Below are positions 8,948 through 17,822 of a stretch of DNA of 33,340 bases, one piece after another; within the stretch, counting starts at the first letter, position 1; each line of letters starts with the position of its first letter. The DNA comes from Patescibacteria group bacterium (GTDB taxonomy: Bacteria; Patescibacteriota; Minisyncoccia; Phycocordibacterales; UBA918). The notes under the pieces were generated by a model. The model searched no databases and was not told the DNA's origin. It worked only from the letters and a program-made list of their open reading frames with translations. A program made the translations under genes and the position numbers. The stretch is taken from positions 1 through 33,340 of the forward strand of contig WFTF01000001.1 of NCBI GenBank assembly GCA_015485575.1, written 5' to 3'.

Positions 8948-10225
8948 CTAGTACTCACGAAGTGACACCTGCGCGTCAATGCGGCGAATAAGATCGAGTA
9001 CCACGTTCACCACAATGAGCAATGCCGTACCACCGATTGCAAGTGAGGCAATACCGGTAAATACAGTCATTCCAACAGGAAATACGGCTACAAAGCCGAG
9101 GAATGCCGCCCCTACCAGAGTCAAACGTGTGATGACATTTGCCAAGTACTGCGAAGTGTGACCTCCCGGGCGAATGCCGGGAATAAAGGCACCACTTCGC
9201 TGCAAGTTTTTTGCAATCTGATCCGGATCAAAAGTGACCGCCGTATAGAAGAAGGTAAACAACACCACTAAGATAAAGTAGGATGCGCCATAGATTACTT
9301 GATTTGCGGTTATCTGACTCACATAGGACAGCGCAGTTGGCACCCATGTCAGTGAGGGAAAGGCGGAGAGGATATTGAGTATCATCTGCGGAAACAGCAA
9401 AATGGACAGTGCAAAGATGATAGGAATCACTCCCGCTTGGTTCAATCTAAGCGGCAGATACGAAGTGCTTCCGCCGTAGGTTTTCGTACCGCGACTTTGC
9501 TTCGCATAGGTTATGGGCACCGGACGTTCCGCTTCGGTCATAACCACCACCGCATAGATAATAGCCAACGCGATGAAGATAAATCCGATGTACAGTGGTA
9601 GCTGAGAAGGATCGGAAAACGCAAACAATAATTGACTGATAGTTTGAGGAATGGTTGCCACAATACCGGCAAAAATAATGATGGATACACCGTTTCCGAT
9701 ACCAAACTCAGTAACCAGCTCCCCAATCCACATCAGCAACATTGAACCGCTCACCACAAGGGTGACATTTACCGCAAATTCAAAGGGAGACAGTCCGGCA
9801 ATCACCCCCTGACTTTGCAAGAGAGTCAAGAAACCAAAGCCCTGCAAAATAGCAAGTGGCAACGTCAGCATGCGCCCATACTGCTGGAACTTCGCCCGTC
9901 CGGTTTCCCCTTCCTCAGAATACAATGCTTTTATCTTAGGAGACATAACCGTCAAAAGCTGCATAATGATGGATGCGGTAATGTACGGTCCTACACCAAG
10001 CATCACCAGCGACAAATTGGCAAGCCCTCCTCCTGAGAAAATGTTCAGTAACCCAAGAAATTGGTTGTTCTCAAAAAATTGCGCAAGGACCGCCTGATCC
10101 ACTCCGGGAATGGGAATTGCTGCAAGTGCTCGAAAAAGTACCAGTGCGCCCAACACAAACAAAATCCTGTTGCGAATTGCAGCGTCGGTAAAGGCAATTT
10201 TGAGTTTGTGAATAAAAGTCTGCAT
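8948..10225 (-). CDS. secY: protein translocase subunit SecY
   Basis: FENNQFLGLLNIFSGGGLANLS...GVGPYITASIIMQLL...GIGNGVSIIIFAGI motifs. Confidence 0.97.
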   Translation of the reverse strand: MQTFIHKLKIAFTDAAIRNRILFVLGALVLFRALAAIPIPGVDQAVLAQFFENNQFLGLLNIFSGGGLANLSLVMLGVGPYITASIIMQLLTVMSPKIKALYSEEGETGRAKFQQYGRMLTLPLAILQGFGFLTLLQSQGVIAGLSPFEFAVNVTLVVSGSMLLMWIGELVTEFGIGNGVSIIIFAGIVATIPQTISQLLFAFSDPSQLPLYIGFIFIALAIIYAVVVMTEAERPVPITYAKQSRGTKTYGGSTSYLPLRLNQAGVIPIIFALSILLFPQMILNILSAFPSLTWVPTALSYVSQITANQVIYGASYFILVVLFTFFYTAVTFDPDQIAKNLQRSGAFIPGIRPGGHTSQYLANVITRLTLVGAAFLGFVAVFPVGMTVFTGIASLAIGGTALLIVVNVVLDLIRRIDAQVSLREY

Positions 10226-10271
10226 ATAGTTTCAGTTTACCTAGTAGTACGAACAGTGTGATTGTAGCACA

Positions 10272-10295
10272 CAAAGCGCAGGTGCCTGCGCTTTG
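10272..10295 (-). other. perfect hairpin between rplO and secY, next to a possible extended -10 (TGC-TACAAT)
   Basis: caaagcgcag-gtgc-ctgcgctttg; minus strand then reads tgtgcTACAAT. Confidence 0.45.
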
Positions 10296-10305
10296 CCACA
10301 TTTGT

Positions 10306-10755
10306 TTATGCCACTGTTCCGCCCGCCTTTTCAATCTTCTCTTTGGCAGACTGTGACACCTGGCATTCGGTCACCGTCAACTTCTTGCTGAGGTCTCCGT
10401 TGCCAAGAATTTTCACAGCTGGAGCCTTCTTACGTCGCGTAGCAACAACACCCGATGCAACCAGTGTTTTTGGATTCACCTCCGCGCCCGAATCAAAGGC
10501 CGCCTCCAATGTAGCGACATTCACCACCACCGGTCGTACCTTGTCGGCATTTACCGTCTTCGCGCGGTTCACACCATGCCCGCGCAACTTTGGTAATTTC
10601 TTAATCATATCGCGCATTTCCGGACGCATACTGTTTCCGGCGCGTGCTTTCTGACCCTTATGTCCGCGACCGGAGGTCTTGCCCCGCTTACCGCCACGTC
10701 CCACACGCTTTGCGCTCTTGCGAGGTATAGTGGGTTGAAGTTCATGTAATTGCAT
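10306..10755 (-). CDS. rplO: 50S ribosomal protein L15
   Basis: MQLHELQPTIPRKSAKRVGRGGKRGKTSGRGHKGQKAR. Confidence 0.96.
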   Translation of the reverse strand: MQLHELQPTIPRKSAKRVGRGGKRGKTSGRGHKGQKARAGNSMRPEMRDMIKKLPKLRGHGVNRAKTVNADKVRPVVVNVATLEAAFDSGAEVNPKTLVASGVVATRRKKAPAVKILGNGDLSKKLTVTECQVSQSAKEKIEKAGGTVA

Positions 10756-10764
10756 AGTCCTGCA

Positions 10765-11475
10765 TTATCCTTTTAGTTGCTTAAGCGCCTCTATCGCCGC
10801 CCTTGCATTGTTAAGTTTGTTTTTAGATCGAGAAAAAATCTTCGCGGTTACATCTTTTACTCCCGCAAGTTCCAGTACCGTACGCACTGATGAACCTGCA
10901 ACAAGTCCGCGCCCGGGTGCGGGCATAATCATCACCTCACTTGAGGCATACTTGGTGTGTACGTCGTGAGGGATGTGGCTATCCTTGTTCATCGGTACCA
11001 CAATAAGATTTTTCTTTGCGTTGCGTGCCGCTTTCTCTATGGCAAGCTGGGTGTCTGCTGCTTTTCCGACACCGACACCAACACGTCCTTTCTTGTCCCC
11101 AATAACCATTGAGACGGAAAAAGAGAATCGTCGTCCCCCCGCCATAACTCGAGTTACGCGGCGGATACTGACAATCTTCTGCTCAAACTCCTGTCGCGGA
11201 CGTTCATTGCGTCCACCACGTCGAGATCGGCGCGGGTTACGTCTGTTATTGTTGCGAGCACCGCCGCGCCTGATGCCGGATCCGCGCGCCGGACGATCTG
11301 TCTGTGCGCGTCGTTCTTGTGCGTCAGTAGCCGGTGCATCGGTTGAAGTCTCTGGAGAGGTTGTCTCTTCAGTAGCTTCAGGAACTGTTGTGTCGTCGGC
11401 TGAAGCAGATGTTGCCTCTTGCGTAGATACCTCAGTCTCATCTGTTGTAGCTTCCTGCTTTTTTTCTTCTGACAT
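10765..11475 (-). CDS. rpsE: 30S ribosomal protein S5 with long N-terminal extension
   Basis: RRVTRVMAGGRRFSFSVSMVIGDKKGRVGVGVGKA core; acidic then RG-rich extension. Confidence 0.95.
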   Translation of the reverse strand: MSEEKKQEATTDETEVSTQEATSASADDTTVPEATEETTSPETSTDAPATDAQERRAQTDRPARGSGIRRGGARNNNRRNPRRSRRGGRNERPRQEFEQKIVSIRRVTRVMAGGRRFSFSVSMVIGDKKGRVGVGVGKAADTQLAIEKAARNAKKNLIVVPMNKDSHIPHDVHTKYASSEVMIMPAPGRGLVAGSSVRTVLELAGVKDVTAKIFSRSKNKLNNARAAIEALKQLKG

Positions 11476-11499
11476 AAATTACTTAGTTTATACTAAATT

Positions 11500-11850
11500 T
11501 TAGATGGCAAGTCCCGCTTCACGTGCCCCGTCTGCAACTGCAGCGATCACACCCTGGTACTTAAACCCACCTCGGTCAAACACCGCACGTTCAATACCCG
11601 CCTTTTTGGCAAGCTCAGCGATGGTTTTACCTACCACCTTCGCACGTTCAGTCGGATTTGCACCACTGACTTTACGAGAGTCCGCTGCAGCGAGTGTTTT
11701 ACCCGTTGCGTCATCAATCAACTGTGCATATACGAAGCGATTGCTGCGAAATACGGAAAGTCGCGGCTTTTCTGCGGTCCCTGAGACACGTGCGCGTATG
11801 CGGTTATGACGACGCATGCGTGTATATGTTTTTTGTTGTGTTTTGTTCAT
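11500..11850 (-). CDS. rplR: 50S ribosomal protein L18
   Basis: RMRRHNRIRARVSGTAEKPRLSVFRSNRFVYAQLIDD. Confidence 0.95.
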   Translation of the reverse strand: MNKTQQKTYTRMRRHNRIRARVSGTAEKPRLSVFRSNRFVYAQLIDDATGKTLAAADSRKVSGANPTERAKVVGKTIAELAKKAGIERAVFDRGGFKYQGVIAAVADGAREAGLAI

Positions 11851-11916
11851 GATAAGTGTTCACTTGGTTTAATGACTAAAAATTGTTTCGGGGTAGAAGA
11901 AATAATTTTTACGTTA

Positions 11917-12462
11917 TTAAACCGCCTTTTTACCTTGTTTGCGTATGATGTACTCCCCTTGGTAGCGAATGCCTTTCCCTTTATACGGCTCCGGCTTCTT
12001 TACCTTGCGCACATTTGCCGCGAATTGTCCGACCGCATGTTTATCAATACCGGCAATGGTAATGACATTTTTCTCAACACTTGCACTTAATCCTTCCGGT
12101 ACTTCAAGTACCACCGGGTGTGAAAAACCGACGTTCAGTGTGAGTGTCTGCCCCTGTGCTTCAGCACGGTATCCCACCCCTTCGATTTCAAGCTTCTTCT
12201 CAAAACCATCGGTCACTCCGGCAATCAAGTTGCGAGTGAGTGCTGCGTAGGTACCCCATAGTGCGCGTGCTTCTTTTGAATCATTTGCCGGTGCAAGTGT
12301 GATGGTGTTATCCGCGATAGTTACCGTCACGTCATCACGCATAGCTTGTGTCAGTGTCCCTTTCGGACCTTTCACCGTCAGTGTGCCATCCGCAAATGTT
12401 GCTTCCACACCGCTGGGGATGATCACTGGCTGTTTTCCTAATCGACTCATACGTATTACCAA
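11917..12462 (-). CDS. rplF: 50S ribosomal protein L6
   Basis: MSRLGKQPVIIPSGVEATFADGTLTVKGPKGTL. Confidence 0.96.
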   Translation of the reverse strand: MVIRMSRLGKQPVIIPSGVEATFADGTLTVKGPKGTLTQAMRDDVTVTIADNTITLAPANDSKEARALWGTYAALTRNLIAGVTDGFEKKLEIEGVGYRAEAQGQTLTLNVGFSHPVVLEVPEGLSASVEKNVITIAGIDKHAVGQFAANVRKVKKPEPYKGKGIRYQGEYIIRKQGKKAV

Positions 12463-12851
12463 ATCATAAAGAGTTGCTCACCACCAACATTTGCCTTTCG
12501 TGCTTCCTCACCGGTGAGAATGCCCGCAGGTGTTGAAAGGATGATGCGCCCTTTACCAAACTTTACCGGATAAATCTCTGTTGCCTTTGCATACAGACGT
12601 CGACCTGGTTTTGACACGCGCTTCACGTCAGCGATACGATGACGTCCGTGTTCGTCATACCGTAGTTCCACCTCAAGTGTGGTGCGCGCTCCGTCTCCTT
12701 TTTTCTCTGCTGAAGCGATAAACCCCTCCTGTACGAGCTTGTCCGCAATCGCATGCTTGAGCTTTGAGTACGGAAGTGATACGCTCCGGCGTTTTGCCAT
12801 TCCCGCATTCTTCAACTGAATGATGAAATCTCCTACTGTATCGCCTACCAT
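12456..12851 (-). CDS. rpsH: 30S ribosomal protein S8
   Basis: DTVGDFIIQLKNAGMAKRRSVSLPYSKLKHAIADKL...RIILSTPAGILTGEEARKANVGGEQLFMIW. Confidence 0.95.
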   Translation of the reverse strand: MVGDTVGDFIIQLKNAGMAKRRSVSLPYSKLKHAIADKLVQEGFIASAEKKGDGARTTLEVELRYDEHGRHRIADVKRVSKPGRRLYAKATEIYPVKFGKGRIILSTPAGILTGEEARKANVGGEQLFMIW

Positions 12852-13030
12852 GATGATTTTTTAATACCTGGTATATGTCCTTCGTTCGCCGCCTCACGGA
12901 AGCAGATGCGACAAAGGTCAAAGTCACGCATATATCCACGCTTGCGACCGCATTGGTTGCAACGTCGAACCACACGAGACTTGAACTTCGGTGCGCGAAG
13001 CGCCCGAATGATTATTGACTTTCGTGCCAC
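12845..13030 (-). CDS. rpsN: 30S ribosomal protein S14, zinc-binding type
   Basis: CNQCGRKRGYMRDFDLCRICFREAANEGHIPGIKKSSW. Confidence 0.95.
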   Translation of the reverse strand: MARKSIIIRALRAPKFKSRVVRRCNQCGRKRGYMRDFDLCRICFREAANEGHIPGIKKSSW

Positions 13031-13344
13031 AATTGTTTTGATTGTTAATGTGGAGCTGTCTCACCGCGAATCGGTGACCTATCTCCCTTATAATCCCCCG
13101 GCATTCCGTTTCGTTTTACGTACTCAAAAACAAAACAGAGTACTGGGTTTTGCATATACCTTGTGCATAGCACAAAACACGCCTTCTGTTGCAAACCCTG
13201 AGACTCTTGTTGAGAGTATCTCGTAGTCTGTGTACAACAGCGCGGTCCTCTTTCACTTTTATTCGGGTAACAGTACCCGTAATCGTGAGAGATGCGTATA
13301 TAGCTTCGCGCAGTACTATACCAAACCTAAAATAAAATACAACC

Positions 13345-13372
13345 CAACCGGGTCATTACATGACCCGGGTTG
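13345..13372. repeat. palindrome P1 (GGTCAT..ATGACC family)
   Basis: caaccgggtcat-tac-atgacccgggttg. Confidence 0.75.
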
Positions 13373-13410
13373 CTCTATACACTCAATGTATAAACATCCC
13401 CCCATAGTTA

Positions 13411-13422
13411 GATATATCGAAA
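13411..13422 (+). repeat. GATATATCGAAA site 1
   Basis: exact 12-mer shared with four other sites. Confidence 0.7.
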
Positions 13423-13492
13423 CATTTATTCAACCCCTACTCCTACAACCAATCTCCTTTCAGACGCACAAAACGAGATAACAAAATAGTGC

Positions 13493-13504
13493 GATATATC
13501 GAAA
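13493..13504 (+). repeat. GATATATCGAAA site 2
   Basis: exact; flanking aaatagtgc identical to site 4. Confidence 0.7.
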
Positions 13505-13534
13505 CATGGTGACAAACTGTACACCCCACATCAT

Positions 13535-13577
13535 AATCAACAAACCTAGGTCATTGAATGACCTAGGTTTGTTGATT
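13535..13577. repeat. palindrome P2, 21-bp perfect arms
   Basis: aatcaacaaacctaggtcatt-g-aatgacctaggtttgttgatt. Confidence 0.85.
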
Positions 13578-13592
13578 GTGCTTTGTTCTTGC

Positions 13593-13613
13593 GAAGTGAC
13601 GTTAGGTCACTTC
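13593..13613. repeat. small hairpin preceding element A1
   Basis: gaagtgac-gttag-gtcacttc. Confidence 0.6.
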
Positions 13614-13615
13614 TC

Positions 13616-13697
13616 ACGCTCCGCCTTTTGCCGTTGCCGGACAAGACGCAGGTCTTGTCCTAGAAACAAGACTAGACGTCTTGTTTCTGCAACGGCA
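13616..13697. repeat. 82-bp direct repeat copy A1 (two-arm hairpin element)
   Basis: Read as identical to 13798-13879; outer stem tgccgttgc/gcaacggca enclosing two hairpins. Confidence 0.9.
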
Positions 13698-13756
13698 CCC
13701 ACTAGTTTCTAAGTGACATTTCTTCTCCGAAGAAATGCACACTAAGAACTATCGGG

Positions 13757-13809
13757 CCCGGCTCGCGGTTCGCAGCCCTAGGAAAGGGCTGCTCACAACG
13801 CTCCGCCTT
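13757..13809. repeat. 53-bp core repeat, island I copy
   Basis: cccggctcgcggttcgcagccctaggaaagggctgctcacaacgctccgcctt; 51/53 identical to 19259-19311. Confidence 0.85.
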
Positions 13810-13879
13810 TTGCCGTTGCCGGACAAGACGCAGGTCTTGTCCTAGAAACAAGACTAGACGTCTTGTTTCTGCAACGGCA
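13798..13879. repeat. 82-bp direct repeat copy A2, overlapping the 3' end of rplE
   Basis: Read as identical to A1; contains the rplE TAG stop (13854-13856). Confidence 0.9.
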
Positions 13880-14426
13880 AACCAATATATCGTAATAGTG
13901 CCTCAGCTTCGGACGCAGTCTTTGCGGTAGTAACAATCGTTATCGCAAGACCAAACACATCTTTCAGTTCTTCATCTGCTGTCTCCGGGAACACAGTATG
14001 CTCTTTCACACCAATGGTAATATTCCCCATCTCATCAATAGCGGTTACTTTAATACCTCTGAAATCGCGCGTCTGTGGGAGTGCAATGTGTATGAGTTTA
14101 TCTAGAAACGTAAGCATACGTGCTCCGCGTAGTGTCACCTGATAGCCCACAATATCTCCCTCACGGAGCTTAAACTGAGCAATGGACTTCTTTGCCGGCT
14201 TTGGGGATGCCTTTTGTCCGGTAATGCGCGCCAAGCGATCCTGAATAAGTGCAATTTTTTGCCTGTCATCAATCTTACCGATACCGGTTGAGACAACCAC
14301 CTTTTCAATCTTCGGTGCCTGCATGGGATTGGTGTATGAAAACGTATCTTTCAACGCCTCATACGTCCCCGCAAGCTTGGTTTTCATATCTTGTGTCGCC
14401 ATGTTAGATTGCCTTACCTGAAGCAC
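13854..14426 (-). CDS. rplE: 50S ribosomal protein L5
   Basis: NPMQAPKIEKVVVSTGIGKI...KLREGDIVGYQVTLRGARMLTFLDKLIHIALPQTRDFRGI. Confidence 0.96.
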   Translation of the reverse strand: MLQVRQSNMATQDMKTKLAGTYEALKDTFSYTNPMQAPKIEKVVVSTGIGKIDDRQKIALIQDRLARITGQKASPKPAKKSIAQFKLREGDIVGYQVTLRGARMLTFLDKLIHIALPQTRDFRGIKVTAIDEMGNITIGVKEHTVFPETADEELKDVFGLAITIVTTAKTASEAEALLRYIGLPLQKQDV

Positions 14427-14736
14427 GTGAAATCCGTGTCTTCTTTATCTGATCACCGTCTTTTTCGACCTTATACCCCACACGTACCGGCTTGTTTCCC
14501 TCAAGGAGAGAAACATTTGATACATGAATGGGCATGCTCTTTTCAATAATTTGCCCCTGTGATCGCGTACGTCGGTTCTTCTGATGGCGGGTCACCACAT
14601 TGATGCCGTCAATGAGTACCTGATCCTTTTTTGGAAACGTTTCCAAAACAGTTCCGGTTTTTCCTTTGTCCTTTCCGGCGATCACAATGACAGAGTCTCC
14701 TTTTTTGATTTTCATAATACTGTACGTGTTAGACAA
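14404..14736 (-). CDS. rplX: 50S ribosomal protein L24
   Basis: MKIKKGDSVIVIAGKDKGKTGTVLETFPKKDQVLIDGINVVTRHQK; real start may be the internal ATG (MKIKKGD). Confidence 0.95.
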   Translation of the reverse strand: MSNTYSIMKIKKGDSVIVIAGKDKGKTGTVLETFPKKDQVLIDGINVVTRHQKNRRTRSQGQIIEKSMPIHVSNVSLLEGNKPVRVGYKVEKDGDQIKKTRISRASGKAI

Positions 14737-15100
14737 CCTCAGGTGCTAATGAAACAATCTTCTGGAAACCGGCTTCCGCAAGTTCTCGCGGAATGGGACC
14801 GAACACACGGTTAGCACGCGGTTCTTTCTTTTCCTTATCAACAAGCACAACCGCATTGTCGTCAAATGAGACATACGATCCGTCCTTGCGTCGGTATGCT
14901 TTCTTTTGACGTACTACCACGCCACACACCACATCTTTCTTCTTTACCCCTTTGCGCGGTTCTGCAGTCTGCACGGATAGAATCACCAGCTCACCCAGTT
15001 GCGCATAGCGCTTCTTTGATCCGCCCAGTACCTTAAATACGCGACCTATTTTACCTCCTGAGTTGTCGGTAATCTTTACAATTGTTTGTGGTTGAATCAT
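14729..15100 (-). CDS. rplN: 50S ribosomal protein L14
   Basis: MIQPQTIVKITDNSGGKIGRVFKVLGG...RVFGPIPRELAEAGFQKIVSLAPEVV. Confidence 0.96.
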   Translation of the reverse strand: MIQPQTIVKITDNSGGKIGRVFKVLGGSKKRYAQLGELVILSVQTAEPRKGVKKKDVVCGVVVRQKKAYRRKDGSYVSFDDNAVVLVDKEKKEPRANRVFGPIPRELAEAGFQKIVSLAPEVV

Positions 15101-15104
15101 ACGC

Positions 15105-15392
15105 TTATGCTTTTACCAACTCAAAGTACTTTCGCTTTGAGATGGGACGTGTCTCTTTAATTTCGACCTTGTCTCCTACCTTTGCAGTGTTACCCGCATC
15201 GTGTACGAGATACTTCTTGGTGCGACGTTGATACTTTTTGTACTTTGGGTGCTTCACGTACCGTTCCACCGCCACCGTACAGGTATCCGTCATTTTCGTG
15301 GCAACAACAGTGCCGCGCAGTACGCGACCTCCCGTTGTGCGACGCTCTGTGTTCACCGATACTTCGGTTGTTGTTTTCTTTTTACCAAACAT
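15105..15392 (-). CDS. rpsQ: 30S ribosomal protein S17
   Basis: LRGTVVATKMTDTCTVAVERYVKHPKYKKYQRRTKKYLVHDAGN...KVEIKETRPISKRKYFELVKA. Confidence 0.95.
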   Translation of the reverse strand: MFGKKKTTTEVSVNTERRTTGGRVLRGTVVATKMTDTCTVAVERYVKHPKYKKYQRRTKKYLVHDAGNTAKVGDKVEIKETRPISKRKYFELVKA

Positions 15393-15397
15393 ACAAG

Positions 15398-15610
15398 TTA
15401 TGCGCTTTTGTTAGCTTCTTTTCGCTTTCGTGCGTTCAGTTCAGTCAGGCAACGTGCAATTTCCTTCTTTGCGGTACGCACTTTACCAACGTCCGCGCTG
15501 CCCGCGCCGGCTGTGCCAAAGCGTGCCGTACGAAGTGCTTCGCGGTTTTCTTGTACCAGTTTGACCAACTCCGCGTCGCTCTTCTTCTGAATTTCTTTGT
15601 AATCACTCAT
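15398..15610 (-). CDS. rpmC: 50S ribosomal protein L29
   Basis: SDAELVKLVQENREALRTARFGTAGAG...ARCLTELNARK. Confidence 0.88.
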   Translation of the reverse strand: MSDYKEIQKKSDAELVKLVQENREALRTARFGTAGAGSADVGKVRTAKKEIARCLTELNARKRKEANKSA

Positions 15611-15621
15611 AGTCGCTTTGC

Positions 15622-16056
15622 TTACACACGAGTCTCTTCACGCTTGACGAACTTCGCTTTCAGTGGAAGTTTGCAAGCTGCCTTACGAAGTGCTTCTCGT
15701 GCCACTTCTTCAGAGACGCCGTCAATTTCGAATAAAATACGACCTGGGCGCACTTCAAACATGAAGTATTCTGGGTCACCCTTACCCTTTCCCATGCCTA
15801 CCTCGGCAGGCTTCTTGGTTACCGGTCTGTCGGGAAAAATACGAATCCAAATTTTACCGGTCTTACCAAGCGTGCGTGAAATCACGCGTCGTGCAGCCTC
15901 AATCTGGTTGCTACGTACGCGTCCGTTGGTGGTCGCCTTCAGACCGTATGCTCCAAATGCAACCGTAACCCCTCGCGTTTCCGGACGCATGAGTTTTTGC
16001 GGACTCTTGCGCAGCACTTGCCACTTGCGGTGTTTTACTTTCTTAGGAAATAACAT
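15622..16056 (-). CDS. rplP: 50S ribosomal protein L16
   Basis: [13 protein letters not shown]...[42 protein letters not shown]. Confidence 0.96.
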   Translation of the reverse strand: MLFPKKVKHRKWQVLRKSPQKLMRPETRGVTVAFGAYGLKATTNGRVRSNQIEAARRVISRTLGKTGKIWIRIFPDRPVTKKPAEVGMGKGKGDPEYFMFEVRPGRILFEIDGVSEEVAREALRKAACKLPLKAKFVKREETRV

Positions 16057-16061
16057 AGGCC

Positions 16062-16772
16062 CTATACTCGGTTACTGCGACGTGCTCGCTTTCCTTCAGA
16101 TGTTTCACCCTTTCGGTCTTCAAACACATCACCTCGATAAATCCAAACTTTGATTCCAATCACTCCATAGGGGAGATTTGCACGCTCACGCGCAAAGTCA
16201 ATGTCTGCACGAAGTGTCTGGAGCGGGATACGACCTTTCTTCTGCTCCTCACGGCGTGCCATGTCAGCCCCGCCCAGTCGTCCGGAGACACTGATGCGAA
16301 CCCCCTGCACGTCTCGGTTTGCCATACATTTCTCAACGGTCTGCTTGAGCACTCGCCGAAACGGCATGCGCTTCTCCAGACCCTCGGCAACCATCTGTGC
16401 TACAATGGTAGCACTGGTCTCAACCGAACGCACTTCCTCAATATCAATCTTGATTTCCGGTTTCTCGGACAATTTGAGTGTGCGCAGCAATTGATCAACA
16501 TCCTTGCGAAGTTGTGTGGCTCCTTCACCACTGCGACCGATCACCAAACCGGGTCGCGCGGTTTTGATGAGAATGCGCAACGCTTTCTCATCTCGCTCTA
16601 TTTCCACTGCGGCAACAGACATGCCCTTGAGCTTCTTTGCGAGCAATTTGCGGATAGCCGCGTCAGTGCGGAGATACTCGCGATACTTTTTCGGGTCTGC
16701 CGCAAACCAGCGACTCTTCCAGTCTCGGTTGATCCCCAGTCGCTGTACGTATGGATGTGCTATGTGTGTCAT
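16062..16772 (-). CDS. rpsC: 30S ribosomal protein S3
   Basis: [24 protein letters not shown]...[38 protein letters not shown]. Confidence 0.96.
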   Translation of the reverse strand: MTHIAHPYVQRLGINRDWKSRWFAADPKKYREYLRTDAAIRKLLAKKLKGMSVAAVEIERDEKALRILIKTARPGLVIGRSGEGATQLRKDVDQLLRTLKLSEKPEIKIDIEEVRSVETSATIVAQMVAEGLEKRMPFRRVLKQTVEKCMANRDVQGVRISVSGRLGGADMARREEQKKGRIPLQTLRADIDFARERANLPYGVIGIKVWIYRGDVFEDRKGETSEGKRARRSNRV

Positions 16773-16784
16773 AGTATGTTTCCG

Positions 16785-17108
16785 TTACTTCACGCCGAGT
16801 TCAACGGCAATGTGACTGTTGCGCTTGTTAATGCGTGATGCACTTCCCCGTGCACGAGCGCGAAAACGCTTGAGTGTCGCCGCTTGGTCGACCGTTACTG
16901 TTTTAATAAATAGTTTGTCTGCATCCATGCCTTTCTGCACCGCGTTTGCGCGTGCAGAAGCAATGAGCTTTGCAAACGGTCCTGCTGCGCGCTTGTCCAC
17001 AAAGCGGAGCATATACAGCGCATCGGACACTTTTTTCCCTCGAACCAGATCTGCGATAAGGCGCACCTTACGTGGAGACTGTCGGTAGTTTTTCAAAACT
17101 GCTTTCAT
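16785..17108 (-). CDS. rplV: 50S ribosomal protein L22
   Basis: MKAVLKNYRQSPRKVRLIADLVRGKKVSDALYMLRF. Confidence 0.95.
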   Translation of the reverse strand: MKAVLKNYRQSPRKVRLIADLVRGKKVSDALYMLRFVDKRAAGPFAKLIASARANAVQKGMDADKLFIKTVTVDQAATLKRFRARARGSASRINKRNSHIAVELGVK

Positions 17109-17122
17109 AATCGTACGTTAGG

Positions 17123-17452
17123 TTATGCCGAAGCTTTGGCAGCGCGAGCTGCTGCAATCTCCGCTTCTTTTTTCTTCTGGTCAAGTTCCTTCTGCATCTT
17201 ACCTCCATGTCGGTAAAACTTCTTTGTTGGTGAAAATTCACCAAGGCGATGACCGACCATATCTTCGGTAACGAGTACCTCAATATGATCCTTCCCGTTA
17301 TGGACACCAAAGGTGAAGCCGACCATTTCCGGTGAAATCATCGATGCACGAGCCCATGTTCTGATTACTCCTGTTTCCTGCGGCTTTTTGCCGGCAATTT
17401 TTTTCAGAAGTTTCTCATCAACATACGGTCCTTTATATAGTGATCGTGACAT
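17123..17452 (-). CDS. rpsS: 30S ribosomal protein S19 with short Ala/Lys C-terminal tail
   Basis: [19 protein letters not shown]...[45 protein letters not shown]. Confidence 0.96.
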   Translation of the reverse strand: MSRSLYKGPYVDEKLLKKIAGKKPQETGVIRTWARASMISPEMVGFTFGVHNGKDHIEVLVTEDMVGHRLGEFSPTKKFYRHGGKMQKELDQKKKEAEIAAARAAKASA

Positions 17453-17483
17453 GTATGTATATCTTAACGAAGATCAGCGACAA

Positions 17484-17505
17484 GAAAAAACCGATAAACG
17501 GTTTT
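17484..17505 (-). terminator. terminator-like hairpin in the rpsS 5' leader (attenuator candidate)
   Basis: Minus strand taaaaccg-tttat-cggttttttctt, about 32 nt upstream of the rpsS ATG. Confidence 0.6.
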
Positions 17506-17822
17506 AGCCGCATAGTTTAATAATTATTCTGCCCCCGATGCAGCTCACACGTATGTGTGACCATCGGTTCGTGTAACGGTATGTTGTTTGAGATTGCCCT
17601 GCCAGGGGCGAATCACGAACAGAGCCAAAGTTTGAGCACAGTAACGGTTGAATGAAACTGCTTCGCATCGTCGTCTTTAAAAATAAGGCTGCATTTCCTT
17701 TTCTGCTCGTCACTGAATGTATATTCAGTTCCTCTCATTAAAAGAAATTCGCTCTTATTTTTAAAAACTTTTGATTGCGATCAAACTTCGCCCCTGTTCT
17801 TGAACGAGGTTAGAACGGGGCA

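Noticed and set aside
13748-13805. Short GTG ORF on the minus strand of the 53-bp core (VSSPFLGLRTASRAR; VSSPSLGLRTASRGRR... in island II), preceded by SD-like aaggcggag
   Set aside because: Very short, lies within a hairpin, and one of the two differences changes an amino acid; pairing explains the conservation better. Ribo-seq would be needed.
13616-13879. Two-arm elements as integron attC sites
   Set aside because: No GTTRRRY/RYYYAAC core pair at the ends, no integrase, and the elements sit on stop codons of core r-protein genes.
15182-16153. Plus-strand 323-aa ORF across rpsQ/rpmC/rplP/rpsC
   Set aside because: Antisense shadow of well-identified r-protein genes; composition not protein-like.
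17504-17713. 69-aa minus ORF upstream of rpsS as a leader peptide
   Set aside because: Overlaps multiple hairpins, no clear SD, composition not convincing; treated as leader RNA.
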